From Burkholderia humptydooensis (lineage in GTDB: Bacteria; Pseudomonadota; Gammaproteobacteria; Burkholderiales; Burkholderiaceae), in assembly GCF_001513745.1 (NCBI RefSeq), contig NZ_CP013382.1, forward strand, positions 992,001 through 1,056,000: DNA of 64,000 nucleotides. Direction: 5' to 3'. Each line of letters begins with the position of its first letter. The stretch's first letter is position 1. The notes under the pieces are model-generated. The model did no database searches. It was given only the letters and a program-made list of their open reading frames with translations, and had not been told where the DNA came from. Shown piece after piece: positions 1 through 7,938 of the stretch. Made by a program: the position numbers and the translations under genes.

Positions 1-784
1 GCGCGCCGAGCGGCTCGGTCGCGATCACGTAGGTCGCGATCGGCAGCACCGCGCGCTCGATGCGCGGATACACGCCGCGCGCGTAGCCGCCGCCCGCAAA
101 CACGACACGACGCGCGCGCACCGCGCCGCCGTCGGTCGCGACGACGAAGCCCGCGCCGTCGCGGCGGATCGCGCGCGCGGCCGAATGCTCGTGAATCCGC
201 GCGCCGCCTCGCGCGGCCGCCGCCGCGATACCGAGCACGTACTTCAGCGGATGGAAGTGGAACGCGTTGCGTTCGAAGAGGCCGCCGTGATAGCGCTCGG
301 TCTTCAGTCGCGTGCGCAGCTCGCGATCGTCGAGCGGTTCCCAGTCGACGCCGAACGCCTCCTTCATCAGCTCGCGCGGCGCGCAAAGACGCGCCGGATC
401 GTCGAACCAGTTCGCGAGGATCACGCCGCCGTCCACTAGCTCGCAGTCGATGCCGTAGTGCGCGGCGCGCGCGCGGATCAGGCCGACCGCGTCGATCGTC
501 AGGCGATAGAGCGCGCGGGCGGACGCGGGGCCGAGCGTGCGCAGCAAGTCCGCGTTGTCGAGGCTGTAGCCGCCGAACACGAAGCCGCCGTTGCGGCCCG
601 ATGCGCCGAAGCCGACCGTTTGCGCGTCGAGCACCGCGATGTCGCGCACGCCGCGCTCGACGAGCCCGAGGGCCGTCGACAGGCCCGCCAGGCCGCCGCC
701 GACGATGCACACGTCGACGTCGATGCGTTCGGCGAGCGCGGGGTAGGGCGTGCGCGTCACCGTGGCTTCGTAGTAGTTCTGCAT
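1..784 (-). CDS. amaA: FAD-dependent oxidoreductase, AmaA-like L-pipecolate oxidase (3' end outside window)
   Basis: Only the first 261 residues lie in the window; the C-terminus continues past base 1. The protein opens with a dinucleotide-binding fold, VCIVGGGLAGLSTALGL at about residues 25-41, then GFGASGRNGGFVFGGYSLD, the signature of the DadA/OrdL/PuuB group of FAD amine oxidases. The family oxidises secondary amines or amino acids; in Pseudomonas putida AmaA oxidises L-pipecolate to piperideine-6-carboxylate. I assign that role from context: AmaB and HglS homologues lie 2-4 kb away on the other strand, the same gene set as the putida locus. A gamma-glutamylputrescine oxidase (PuuB) cannot be excluded from this part alone. 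The start is the ATG at 782-784, giving MQNYYEATV. It lies 150 bp downstream of the Phd-like gene and reads the same way as that gene and the LysR gene. Confidence 0.75.
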   Translation of the reverse strand, partial: MQNYYEATVTRTPYPALAERIDVDVCIVGGGLAGLSTALGLVERGVRDIAVLDAQTVGFGASGRNGGFVFGGYSLDNADLLRTLGPASARALYRLTIDAVGLIRARAAHYGIDCELVDGGVILANWFDDPARLCAPRELMKEAFGVDWEPLDDRELRTRLKTERYHGGLFERNAFHFHPLKYVLGIAAAAARGGARIHEHSAARAIRRDGAGFVVATDGGAVRARRVVFAGGGYARGVYPRIERAVLPIATYVIATEPLGA

Positions 785-934
785 GCGGTTGTCGTTCGGG
801 CCGTTCGTGGCCGGTTAAGAGCGAATGATCCCACTATCGTATCGGTTGTCTTGCGCGCGATGAAGCAGCGTCTGCACGGATGGACGCAGGCGCATCGGAC
901 GCCTTCCGCCGCCGAAGCGCGGATCGTCCCTGCG

Positions 935-1264
935 TCAATCGATGCCGGCGCGAGTCACGGCCGGCGGCGGATCGGAGCCGCGGGCATCGGCGGCGGCATC
1001 GCCCGTCGCGGGCGCCGCACGTTCGGCCGCGCCGTCGGCGCCGGGAGCGCCGCCATCGCGCATCGGCGCCGCACCGGGCCGCTTCGCCTGCTCGCGCTCG
1101 AGCCGGTGATAGTGATCGAGCCGTCTCGCGTCGATCAGCGCGACGTACGCCGCGCCGTTCTTCGTGATGATCTTCTCGCCGCCGCCCCGCGCGTCGTCCG
1201 CCAGCTCGGAAAAGCGGGCGCGCGCGATGGACAGCGGCACGATGTCGACGATGCGAATGGTCAT
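935..1264 (-). CDS. Phd/YefM-type antitoxin-like protein without a partner toxin
   Basis: 109 residues. The N-terminal half, SIARARFSELADDARGGGEK followed by IITKNGAAYVALIDARRL, has the pattern of the Phd/YefM antitoxin fold (short helix, then a beta strand with KNG near residue 36). The C-terminal half is Ala/Pro/Asp rich and looks disordered; it shows no clear toxin-binding segment. Antitoxins of this family bind operator DNA and neutralise RelE/Doc/VapC toxins. No toxin reading frame lies next to it: the neighbours are the LysR regulator (60 bp upstream) and the AmaA-like oxidase (150 bp downstream), all on the minus strand. It may therefore be a solitary antitoxin-fold DNA-binding protein co-expressed with the catabolic genes. 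The start ATG at 1264 is the only good one. Confidence 0.65.
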   Translation of the reverse strand: MTIRIVDIVPLSIARARFSELADDARGGGEKIITKNGAAYVALIDARRLDHYHRLEREQAKRPGAAPMRDGGAPGADGAAERAAPATGDAAADARGSDPPPAVTRAGID

Positions 1265-1324
1265 GATCGGTCTCGCGTGGCCGGCCTGCCGCCGGCCGAT
1301 GAACGAATGAGCAGGAGGGTCGCG

Positions 1325-2233
1325 TCAGCTTATCGGCCGCGCCGGCGCGACGGAACCCAGCCATTCGGCCAACGCGACGAACGGCTCGCTGCCGGCGGCG
1401 GCGTCCGGCGCGACGAGGTAGTAGCCGGCGTCGCTCGGCAGCCGCCAGTCGAGCGGCGCGCAAAGGCGCCCCGACGCGAGTTCGTCGGCGACGAGCAGCT
1501 CCGGCATCAGCGCGACGCCCATGCCCGCGTGCGCGGCCGCCGTCAGCATCGTGAACAGCTCGTAGCGCGGCCCGCGCACCGCGCGCAGATCGTTGTCGAT
1601 GCCGTGCGCGCGAAACCAGTCGCGCCACGCGTCCGCACGCGTCGACAGGTGCAGCAGCGGCAAGTCGAGCAGCGCGTCGCGCGTGATCCGCCGCCCGTTC
1701 GCGTTCAGCAGCGCCGGACTGCAGACGGGCAGCATGTCGCCTTCGAGGAACAGCAGCCGCCCTTGCGTGCCGGGCCACAGCGCATGGCCGAAGTAGATCG
1801 CGGCGTCGAACGTCGAATCGCTGAACAGGAACGGCTCGGTGCGCACCGACAGGTTCACCGTGATGTCGGGCCGCAGCGCGCGGAATTGCGGCAGGCGCGG
1901 AATCAGCCATTGGCTCGCGAACGTCGGCACGACCGCGAGCTCGAGCGTCGCGCCGATTCCGCGCTGCGCCATCAGCTCGAGCGTGTCGCGCTCGATGCGC
2001 TCGAGGTTGCGCCGCACGAGCGCCGCGTAGTGGCGGCCGTGCGGCGTCAGCACCACCCGCTTCTTGATCCGCAGGAACAACGCAACGCCGAGCCGCGCCT
2101 CGAGCGACGTGATCTGGCGGCTGACCGCGCTTTGCGTGAGCGCCAGCTCGTCGGCCGCGCGGGTGAAGCTTTCGTGGCGGGCCGCCGCTTCGAAGACCTG
2201 CAGCGCCGCGAGGTTCGGAATGCCTTTTCGCAT
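1325..2233 (-). CDS. LysR-family transcriptional regulator of the pipecolate/lysine genes
   Basis: 302 residues, full length for a LysR regulator. The N-terminal winged helix-turn-helix is clear (ESFTRAADELALTQSAVSRQ at about residues 20-39, then the recognition and dimer helix). It is followed by a substrate-binding domain of the GcvA-like type from about residue 90. It is transcribed away from hglS, sharing a 185-bp intergenic region, the usual LysR arrangement for control of a divergent operon and of its own gene. A LysR gene also lies beside amaB and the DUF1338 gene in P. putida, which supports control of lysine/pipecolate catabolism. The inducer is not visible from sequence; a pathway intermediate such as pipecolate or 2-aminoadipate is the natural guess. 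Confidence 0.85.
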   Translation of the reverse strand: MRKGIPNLAALQVFEAAARHESFTRAADELALTQSAVSRQITSLEARLGVALFLRIKKRVVLTPHGRHYAALVRRNLERIERDTLELMAQRGIGATLELAVVPTFASQWLIPRLPQFRALRPDITVNLSVRTEPFLFSDSTFDAAIYFGHALWPGTQGRLLFLEGDMLPVCSPALLNANGRRITRDALLDLPLLHLSTRADAWRDWFRAHGIDNDLRAVRGPRYELFTMLTAAAHAGMGVALMPELLVADELASGRLCAPLDWRLPSDAGYYLVAPDAAAGSEPFVALAEWLGSVAPARPIS

Positions 2234-2262
2234 CGGCTGTCGAGCGACCGGAAAATCGCGAG

Positions 2263-2294
2263 TTGGTGAATTTCAGGAATGATCTGGTGAGTTT
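2263..2294 (+). promoter_or_regulatory. Direct repeat in the LysR-hglS intergenic region, possible LysR site
   Basis: TTGGTGAATTT (2263-2273) and CTGGTGAGTTT (2284-2294) form a direct repeat spaced 21 bp apart, two helical turns, so both would face the same side of the DNA. The AT-rich stretch TTTATATCAATT follows at once. Position and spacing suit a regulator site and promoter for hglS and/or the divergent LysR gene. This is inference only. Confidence 0.35.
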
Positions 2295-2418
2295 ATATCA
2301 ATTGCCGGGCGGATTTCGCGCACCGAAAATCGACCCCGGACATTTCAGGCGCGCCGCCTCGCCGCTCGATAAGTGCCGCGCCCGCCGCCGCAACGACGCA
2401 AACCCACGGAACAACCCG

Positions 2419-3438
2419 ATGAACCCGAATCTCGCCGCCTTGCTCGCCACCGTTTCCGATCAGCCGACCCTCGACGAGTTGATGCGGTTCATGCATGTTC
2501 CGACGTGCTTCGAGCGCTGCGAGCCGGGTGTCGTCACGCGCGCCGAGCTCGCGCAGGCGCTGAACATGGCGCTGTTCGCGGATCTGCTCGAACGGGTGCC
2601 GACGGGCCGCGCCTATACGCGCGACGTCGCGCTCGGCGGCGGCTGCGTGACCTTCGATCACGGCGCGCTGCGCACCGTGCGCTGGCCGTCGTGCGGCGCG
2701 CTGCCGCCCGGCGAGGCGGCGTTCACGCGAATCCTGCGCCCGCTCGGCTATCGGCTGAACGGCACGTATCCGCTCGAGCGCCTCAGGATGACGGGCCGCT
2801 CTTACGCGCATCTCGACGCGCCGCACCAGATCGCGCAATTCTTCGTGAGCGAGGTCCATCCTGAGCGCTTCAGCGCTGCGTTCCAGGCGGCCGCGACGAA
2901 CGTGCTCGGCACCTCGGCCGATCCGCTGACGCCGCAGGCCGCCGCGACGCTCGCCGAGCTCGAGCGCGACGCATCGCTGCCGCTCGCCGACGCATGCGCG
3001 CTCCTGCCCGTGCTCGTGCGCTGCTTCGGCCGTCAGCATGCGAGCCCGGCGCTCGCCGACTACGAAACGCTGCTCGCCGAATCGGCGGAGATGGCGTGGA
3101 TCGCGACCGAAGGCAACGCGTTCAACCACGTGACCGACCGGGTGCCCGACGTCGATGCGCTCGCCGCCGCGCAACGCGCGCTCGGGCGGCCGATCAAGCC
3201 GGCCGTCGAGGTGTCGCGCTCGGGCCGCGTGCGGCAGACCGCGTTCCGCGCGGACCCGGTCGTGCGCGCGTTCGTCGACGCGTCGGGCGCGCTCGTCGAG
3301 CGCGAGGTGCCGGGCTCGTTCTACGAATTCATCACGCGCGACACGGTCGCCGATGCGGAGACGGGCCGCCGCGCGCTCGATCTGAGCTTCGACGCGGGCA
3401 ACGCAACCGGCATCTTCAAGATGACGGCCGCCGCCTGA
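2419..3438 (+). CDS. hglS: 2-oxoadipate dioxygenase/decarboxylase (HglS, DUF1338 family)
   Basis: 339 residues from the ATG at 2419 (MNPNLAALLATV); the frame is open further upstream but that part is not protein-like. The family converts 2-oxoadipate to D-2-hydroxyglutarate with loss of CO2, using a non-haem metal in a VOC-like fold. The family metal ligands (two His and one Glu) can be matched to FDHGALRT, NAFNHVTDR and SFYEFITRD. The protein is clearly shorter than the P. putida enzyme (about 460 residues), so it is a compact member. It heads an operon with a LysN-type aminotransferase, 54 bp downstream, which would produce its substrate 2-oxoadipate from 2-aminoadipate. Assignment is strong for the family and good for the pathway because of the three matching neighbours (aminotransferase, AmaB, AmaA). 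Confidence 0.85.
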   Translation: MNPNLAALLATVSDQPTLDELMRFMHVPTCFERCEPGVVTRAELAQALNMALFADLLERVPTGRAYTRDVALGGGCVTFDHGALRTVRWPSCGALPPGEAAFTRILRPLGYRLNGTYPLERLRMTGRSYAHLDAPHQIAQFFVSEVHPERFSAAFQAAATNVLGTSADPLTPQAAATLAELERDASLPLADACALLPVLVRCFGRQHASPALADYETLLAESAEMAWIATEGNAFNHVTDRVPDVDALAAAQRALGRPIKPAVEVSRSGRVRQTAFRADPVVRAFVDASGALVEREVPGSFYEFITRDTVADAETGRRALDLSFDAGNATGIFKMTAAA

Positions 3439-3492
3439 TCCGCCCGGCGTCCGATCCGCCTTTCGCCTGACTTCTCCCGCACCGGAGCCGCC

Positions 3493-4713
3493 ATGACGCT
3501 CGCCGCCGCCGCTGTCGACTATCCGTTCGCCGCGCCGTTCGCCGATCCGCAGGGCTCGCCGATCCGCGAGCTGTTCAAGCACGTCGGCAAGCCGGGGATG
3601 ATCTCGTTCGCGGGCGGCTATCCGTCCGCCGAGCTGTTCGACCGCGAAGGCATCGCGGCGGCGTTCGCCGACGCGACCCGCGACGATCCGGTGGCCTGCC
3701 TGCAATACGGCGACACCGCGGGCCAGCCCGGCCTGCGCGCCGCGCTCGCCGACTGGATGACGCGCGCGCGCGGCGTGGCGTGCGACGCCGCGCAGGTGCT
3801 CGTCACGACGGGCTCGCAGCAGGGCTTCGATTTGCTCGTGCGCGCGCTGATCGAGCCGGGCGACGTCGCGCTCGTCGAGGCGCCCGCGTATCCGGCCGCG
3901 CTGCAGGCGCTGCGGCTCGCGGGCGCGAGGCTCGTGCCGGTGCGCACCGATGCCGACGGCGTCGATCCGGACGCGCTCGCCGCGCAGCTCGCCGCGTGGC
4001 CCGCGGCCGAGCGCCGCCCGAAGCTGCTGTACACGGTGCCGACGTTCGCGAACCCGACGGGCGCGACGCTGCCGCCGGCGCGCCGCGCGCGGCTCGCGGC
4101 GCTCGCGGCCGACGCGCGGTTCGTGCTCGTCGAGGACGATCCTTACGCGGACCTGCGTTTTTCCGGCGAGCCGGTGAAGCCCGTGCTCGCGCACGACGGC
4201 GCATCGGACTGGACGGTCTATCTCGGCAGCCTGTCGAAGATCGTCGCGCCGGGCCTGCGGATCGGCTGGGCGGTCGCGCCCGCCGCGATCCTGCGGCGGA
4301 TGACCGTGGCGAAGCAGACGAGCGATTTGTGCACCGCACCGATCGCGCAGGAGGCGATCCGCCGCTATCTGGAAAGTGGCCGGCTCGCCGCGCATTTGCG
4401 CACGATCGCGCAGACTTACGGCAGCCGCTGCCGCGCGCTCGTCGGCGCGCTCGCGCAATTCGTGCCGGACGAGGTCGAATGGCGCGAGCCGTCGGGCGGC
4501 ATGTTCGTGTGGGCGCGCTTGAGCGGCGGCCGCGACGCGGCCGAGGTGCTCAGGCGCGCGCTCGAGCACAATGTGATGTACGTGCCCGGCGCGGCGTTCT
4601 ACGCGCGCGACGCGGATGCGGGCAGCCTGCGGCTGTCGTTCGCCGCGCCGGGCGAAGCGGAGATCTTTGAGGGCGTGCGCCGGTTGCGCGCGGCGCTCGC
4701 GGCGCGCCGTTAG
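3493..4713 (+). CDS. lysN: PLP-dependent aminotransferase, LysN/2-aminoadipate type
   Basis: 406 residues, a class I/II aminotransferase of the MocR/LysN type without a DNA-binding domain. Seen directly: the substrate loop SFAGGYPSAELF near residue 37, the PLP-phosphate region TTGSQQGFDLL, FANPTG (Asn contacting the PLP O3), the DDPYADL Asp/Tyr pair, and SLSKIVAPGLRIGW with the Schiff-base lysine at about K249. LysN moves the amino group from 2-aminoadipate to 2-oxoglutarate, giving 2-oxoadipate. The gene sits between hglS (consumes 2-oxoadipate) and amaB (makes 2-aminoadipate), which makes that the most economical role. The fold alone would also allow branched-chain or aromatic substrates. 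Confidence 0.8.
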   Translation: MTLAAAAVDYPFAAPFADPQGSPIRELFKHVGKPGMISFAGGYPSAELFDREGIAAAFADATRDDPVACLQYGDTAGQPGLRAALADWMTRARGVACDAAQVLVTTGSQQGFDLLVRALIEPGDVALVEAPAYPAALQALRLAGARLVPVRTDADGVDPDALAAQLAAWPAAERRPKLLYTVPTFANPTGATLPPARRARLAALAADARFVLVEDDPYADLRFSGEPVKPVLAHDGASDWTVYLGSLSKIVAPGLRIGWAVAPAAILRRMTVAKQTSDLCTAPIAQEAIRRYLESGRLAAHLRTIAQTYGSRCRALVGALAQFVPDEVEWREPSGGMFVWARLSGGRDAAEVLRRALEHNVMYVPGAAFYARDADAGSLRLSFAAPGEAEIFEGVRRLRAALAARR

Positions 4714-4827
4714 GACCAGGCCGAATGGCCAGTGCGCTTGCATGCGGCGCGCGAACGCGGTCCAATCGATTCATTCGCGGCGGCGACGCCGCACCGATCA
4801 ACCCGATTCTGTTCTGAAGAGGAAGCG

Positions 4828-6339
4828 ATGCAATTCAACGACATTCTCGCCGCGCTCGACGTCGATCTGTCCCGCTGGCAAGGCAGTGCGCTGACCGCCC
4901 GGTCGCCCGTCGACGGCGCGACGCTCGCGACGCTCGCCGCCGACAGCCCGGCGGACGCCGGGCGCAAGATCGACGCCGCGCATCAAGCGTTCCTCAAGTG
5001 GCGCACGGTGCCCGCGCCCGTGCGCGGCGAGCTCGTGCGCGTGTTCGGCAACGTGCTGCGCGAGCACAAGGCGGCGCTCGGCCGGCTCGTCACGCTCGAG
5101 GCGGGCAAGATCGCATCCGAGGGCCTGGGCGAAGTGCAGGAGATGATCGACATCTGCGATTTCGCGGTCGGTCTGTCGCGGCAGCTTTATGGCCTGACGA
5201 TCGCCTCCGAGCGCCCCGGCCACCGGATGATGGAGACCTGGCATCCGCTCGGCGTGTGCGGCGTGATCTCCGCGTTCAACTTCCCGGTTGCCGTATGGTC
5301 ATGGAATGCGGCGCTCGCGTTCGTGTGCGGCGATCCGGTCGTCTGGAAGCCGTCCGAGAAGACGCCGCTCACCGCGATCGCGTGCCACGCGCTGTTCGCG
5401 AAGGCGGTGCGCGAATTCGACAGGACCCATCCGGGCGTCGTGCCGGAGGGGCTGCACCAGCTCGTGCTCGGCGGCCGCGACGTCGGCGAGGCGCTTTGCG
5501 CTTCGCCGAAGGTGCCGCTCGTGTCAGCGACGGGCAGCGTGCGGATGGGCATCGAGGTCGCGCAGGTGCTGAGCCGCCGGCTCGCGCGCAGCATTCTCGA
5601 GCTCGGCGGCAACAACGGGATGATCGTCGCGCCGAGCGCGGATCTCGATCTCGTCGTGCGCGCGGTCACGTTCGCCGCGGTCGGCACGGCGGGCCAGCGC
5701 TGCACGACGCTGCGCCGGCTGATCGTGCATCGCGGCGTCGCCGATCAATTGCTGCCGCGCCTCGAGAAGGCGTTCGCATCGGTGAAGGTCGGCGATCCGC
5801 TCGAAGCGGGCACGCTCGTCGGCCCGCTGATCGATCGCGCGTCGTTCGACGCGATGCAAAAGGCGCTCGCCGATGCGCGCGAGCAGGGCGGCGAAGTCAA
5901 GGGCGGCGAGCGCGTCGAGGTTGGTCATGCGCACGCGTACTATGTGCGCCCCGCGCTCGTACGGATGCCGAAGCAGACGGCCGTCGTCACGCGCGAGACG
6001 TTCGCGCCGATTCTGTACGTGCTCGTCTACGACGATTTCGAAGACGCGCTCGCGATCCACAACGGCGTGCCGCAAGGGCTGTCGTCGGCGATCTTCACGA
6101 ACGACGTGCGCGAGGCCGAGCAGTTCATGTCGGCGGCGGGCAGCGATTGCGGGATCGTGAACGTGAACATTGGCACGAGCGGCGCGGAGATCGGCGGCGC
6201 GTTCGGCGGCGAGAAGGAGACGGGCGGCGGCCGCGAGTCGGGCTCCGACGCGTGGAAGAGCTACATGCGCCGCGCGACGAACACGATCAACTACAGCCGC
6301 GAATTGCCGCTTGCGCAGGGCGTGAAGTTCGACGTGTAA
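4828..6339 (+). CDS. amaB: L-piperidine-6-carboxylate / aminoadipate semialdehyde dehydrogenase
   Basis: 503 residues from the ATG at 4828, which has a good ribosome site (GAAGAGGAAG) just upstream; the frame is open further upstream but lacks another site. It is an aldehyde dehydrogenase of the ALDH7 (antiquitin) group. Seen: VISAFNFPVAVWSWN (NAD site), WKPSEKTPLT, the general-base Glu in LELGGNNGM (about E258), the catalytic cysteine in GTAGQRCTTLRRL (C292), and the C-terminal GGEKETGGGRESGSDAWKSY typical of this group. It oxidises the open-chain semialdehyde of piperideine-6-carboxylate to 2-aminoadipate with NAD(P). This fits between the AmaA-like oxidase and the LysN-like aminotransferase of the same locus. 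Confidence 0.88.
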   Translation: MQFNDILAALDVDLSRWQGSALTARSPVDGATLATLAADSPADAGRKIDAAHQAFLKWRTVPAPVRGELVRVFGNVLREHKAALGRLVTLEAGKIASEGLGEVQEMIDICDFAVGLSRQLYGLTIASERPGHRMMETWHPLGVCGVISAFNFPVAVWSWNAALAFVCGDPVVWKPSEKTPLTAIACHALFAKAVREFDRTHPGVVPEGLHQLVLGGRDVGEALCASPKVPLVSATGSVRMGIEVAQVLSRRLARSILELGGNNGMIVAPSADLDLVVRAVTFAAVGTAGQRCTTLRRLIVHRGVADQLLPRLEKAFASVKVGDPLEAGTLVGPLIDRASFDAMQKALADAREQGGEVKGGERVEVGHAHAYYVRPALVRMPKQTAVVTRETFAPILYVLVYDDFEDALAIHNGVPQGLSSAIFTNDVREAEQFMSAAGSDCGIVNVNIGTSGAEIGGAFGGEKETGGGRESGSDAWKSYMRRATNTINYSRELPLAQGVKFDV

Positions 6340-6344
6340 GCGGC

Positions 6345-6580
6345 GCGCCGGCGCGCGGGTCCATCGTGTGCGAGAGGCGCTCGCCGTCGAAGTCGGCCCA
6401 ATGCCGGTAATCGCCGGACGTTGCGACAGCCGCGTCGACGAGATCGATCGCGCCCATCGCGCCGCGCCGGTCGTAGTCGGGCGCTTCGAGCGCGATCGCC
6501 CACGGCGAGCCGTCCGGCTTGCGCCCGCGCGCGCAGCTCGCTGTCGATGCCGACGAGCCACGCGTCGATCGCGCGGCATG
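6345..6580 (-). pseudogene. Remnant of apbE (FAD:protein FMN transferase), frameshifted
   Basis: Read on the minus strand this stretch gives AWLVGIDSELR, then after a one-base shift RGRKPDGSPWAIALEAPDYD, then DLVDAAVATSGDYRHWADF and GERLSHTMDPRAGAP. These match the C-terminal half of ApbE, including the conserved SGDYR and the HxxDPRTG-like motif. The shift falls in a GCGCGCG run near 6533. No start and no N-terminal half are present, and the right part runs into unrelated sequence. It lies between amaB and the histidine-kinase remnant on the other strand. Confidence 0.6.
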
Positions 6581-6659
6581 GCGACGGCAAAGCGTCGCGG
6601 ATGTCCGATGCGCGGCGGGCGTCGATCATGTCCGGCGTGTCCGGCATGTTCTCGGCGGG

Positions 6660-6866
6660 GCCGGGCTCGAGCGTTTGACGAAGCCGTTCGAACGCGGCGC
6701 GACGACGGCGAAGGGCAGCGGCCTCGGGCGTGCGATCGTCGACGCGATCGCGAAGGGCGCGGGCGCGTCGTTCGCGCTGCGCTCGCCGGCGCCGTGCGAG
6801 GCGGACGGGGTTCAGGCGGTGGTCGAGGGGCTCGCGCTCGGCGACGATCGTGCGACGCGCCCGTGA
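6660..6866 (+). pseudogene. Remnant of a sensor histidine kinase (C-terminal ATPase part)
   Basis: The frame ending at 6866 encodes LTKPFERG, then TTAKGSGLGRAIVDAIAKGA and LRSP. These resemble the F box and G2 box of the HATPase_c domain (normally FxRG..., GSGLGLAIV...). Nothing before it resembles the dimerisation helices, N box or G1 box, so only the last 60 or so residues of a kinase remain. It abuts the apbE remnant on the opposite strand, showing that this interval is a graveyard of decayed genes. Confidence 0.55.
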
Positions 6867-7205
6867 GCGTGCAACCCGCCTGGCGAGGCGCGCTTCCCGG
6901 TTGCCGTTCGCGCTGGGCGCGAAGTTCGGCGGGCAAGCGGCGGGCGCGGCCGGCCGGAAGAGCGCACAGGCGGTTCGCTTGCGCACCGCCCGAAAAAAGC
7001 TCGGGAACCATTCCGAGCCCTTTTTCCTGTCGCGATTCCGGCGCCGCGCCCGATCGGATCGTCGGCGTTCGCGGCTGCCCGCGTCAGCTCGCCATGTGCG
7101 TTCGGCGAGCGCTTGCCGGGATCGGGGCCCGATGCGGGGCCCGATTCGCGGCGCGATAACGGGCGCCGACGGCGTGCCGCATTTCGTCGAGGCCGGCGCG
7201 CGGCG
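6867..7205. other. Gap between the kinase remnant and the next gene, no gene seen
   Basis: About 340 bp of GC-rich DNA. The only pattern I see is the decamer GGGGCCCGAT repeated directly at about 7126-7151. No reading frame here resembles a protein I know. Confidence 0.4.
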
Positions 7206-7784
7206 TCAGAACCAGCCGGATATCCATCCCGCGATGCCTTTGAACGTACTCTTGATGCTGTCCCACGCATTGCTGAGCCACGCGACGACATCCTTTACGA
7301 CGCCCACGATGAAGCTCGTAATCTTGTCGAAAAGTTCGCTGAAGAAATTGCCGATCTTGTCCATCAGGGCGACGATCGGGTGCTGAAGTTCCGGGTGTTC
7401 CAGTCCGATTTTGATCGCCGTGTCGAAAATCTTGTCGATTCTCGCGTTGGAATCCTCCTTTGCCTTTTTCCTCTGTTCTTCCATCTTCTTCTTGAATTCT
7501 TCGACGGAAGCGGGAGACGCTCCTGAACTCTTCAGCGCCTCGGTTGCGCCGACGATGCCGGTCTCGATTCCGCTCGCTTCCTCCTGTCCGGACGATTGCG
7601 CGTCGATTTGCAGCCCTTTCAGCAAGTCGTTGTCCTGCGCTGAAAGCTTCGCGGAAGACGCCTGCGCGGCGGTGAAATAAGAGGCGAGCTGCTGCGAGGC
7701 GGCATAGCGGCGGGGCGATGCCTGATCAAGAGACGACTTGTAATGCGTGCGCATTTCCTCCAGAACGTCGGTAAATTGGCTCAT
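7206..7784 (-). CDS. Hypothetical protein with amphipathic C-terminal helices, possible secreted effector
   Basis: 192 residues, not recognised. It starts MSQFTDVLEEMRTHYKSS, preceded by a good ribosome site (GAGGAG, about 8 bp before the ATG). It is Ser/Ala/Gln rich with no signal peptide, has a charged coiled-coil-like part (EEFKKKMEEQRKKAKEDS) near residue 115, and ends in long hydrophobic amphipathic helices (GNFFSELFDKITSFIVGVV, then WLSNAWDSIKSTFKGIAGWI). The gene and its upstream region are clearly less GC-rich than the surroundings, which suggests acquisition. A soluble, signal-less protein with membrane-active C-terminal helices is the look of type III translocator or effector proteins, but I cannot name a family. 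The neighbours are gene remnants on one side and the fructose regulator on the other. Confidence 0.6.
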   Translation of the reverse strand: MSQFTDVLEEMRTHYKSSLDQASPRRYAASQQLASYFTAAQASSAKLSAQDNDLLKGLQIDAQSSGQEEASGIETGIVGATEALKSSGASPASVEEFKKKMEEQRKKAKEDSNARIDKIFDTAIKIGLEHPELQHPIVALMDKIGNFFSELFDKITSFIVGVVKDVVAWLSNAWDSIKSTFKGIAGWISGWF

Positions 7785-7938
7785 TTTGTGGCTCCTCGGA
7801 AAAGCACGGATTGAATTTGAAAGCGAGAGCCGTGCCGATTATCTCTCGACTAAAGAGTAGGATTTATTCGTCGGTGAATACCTACCATTTTTGTTAGTTT
7901 GAAATTTTCAGGGGCGGGTATTTTGTGAGGCCGGCTGC

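Noticed and set aside
2293..4743. 816-codon minus-strand open frame opposite hglS and lysN
   Set aside because: Arg/Ala/Glu-rich shadow of high-GC coding DNA; the plus-strand genes have clear family motifs over the same bases.
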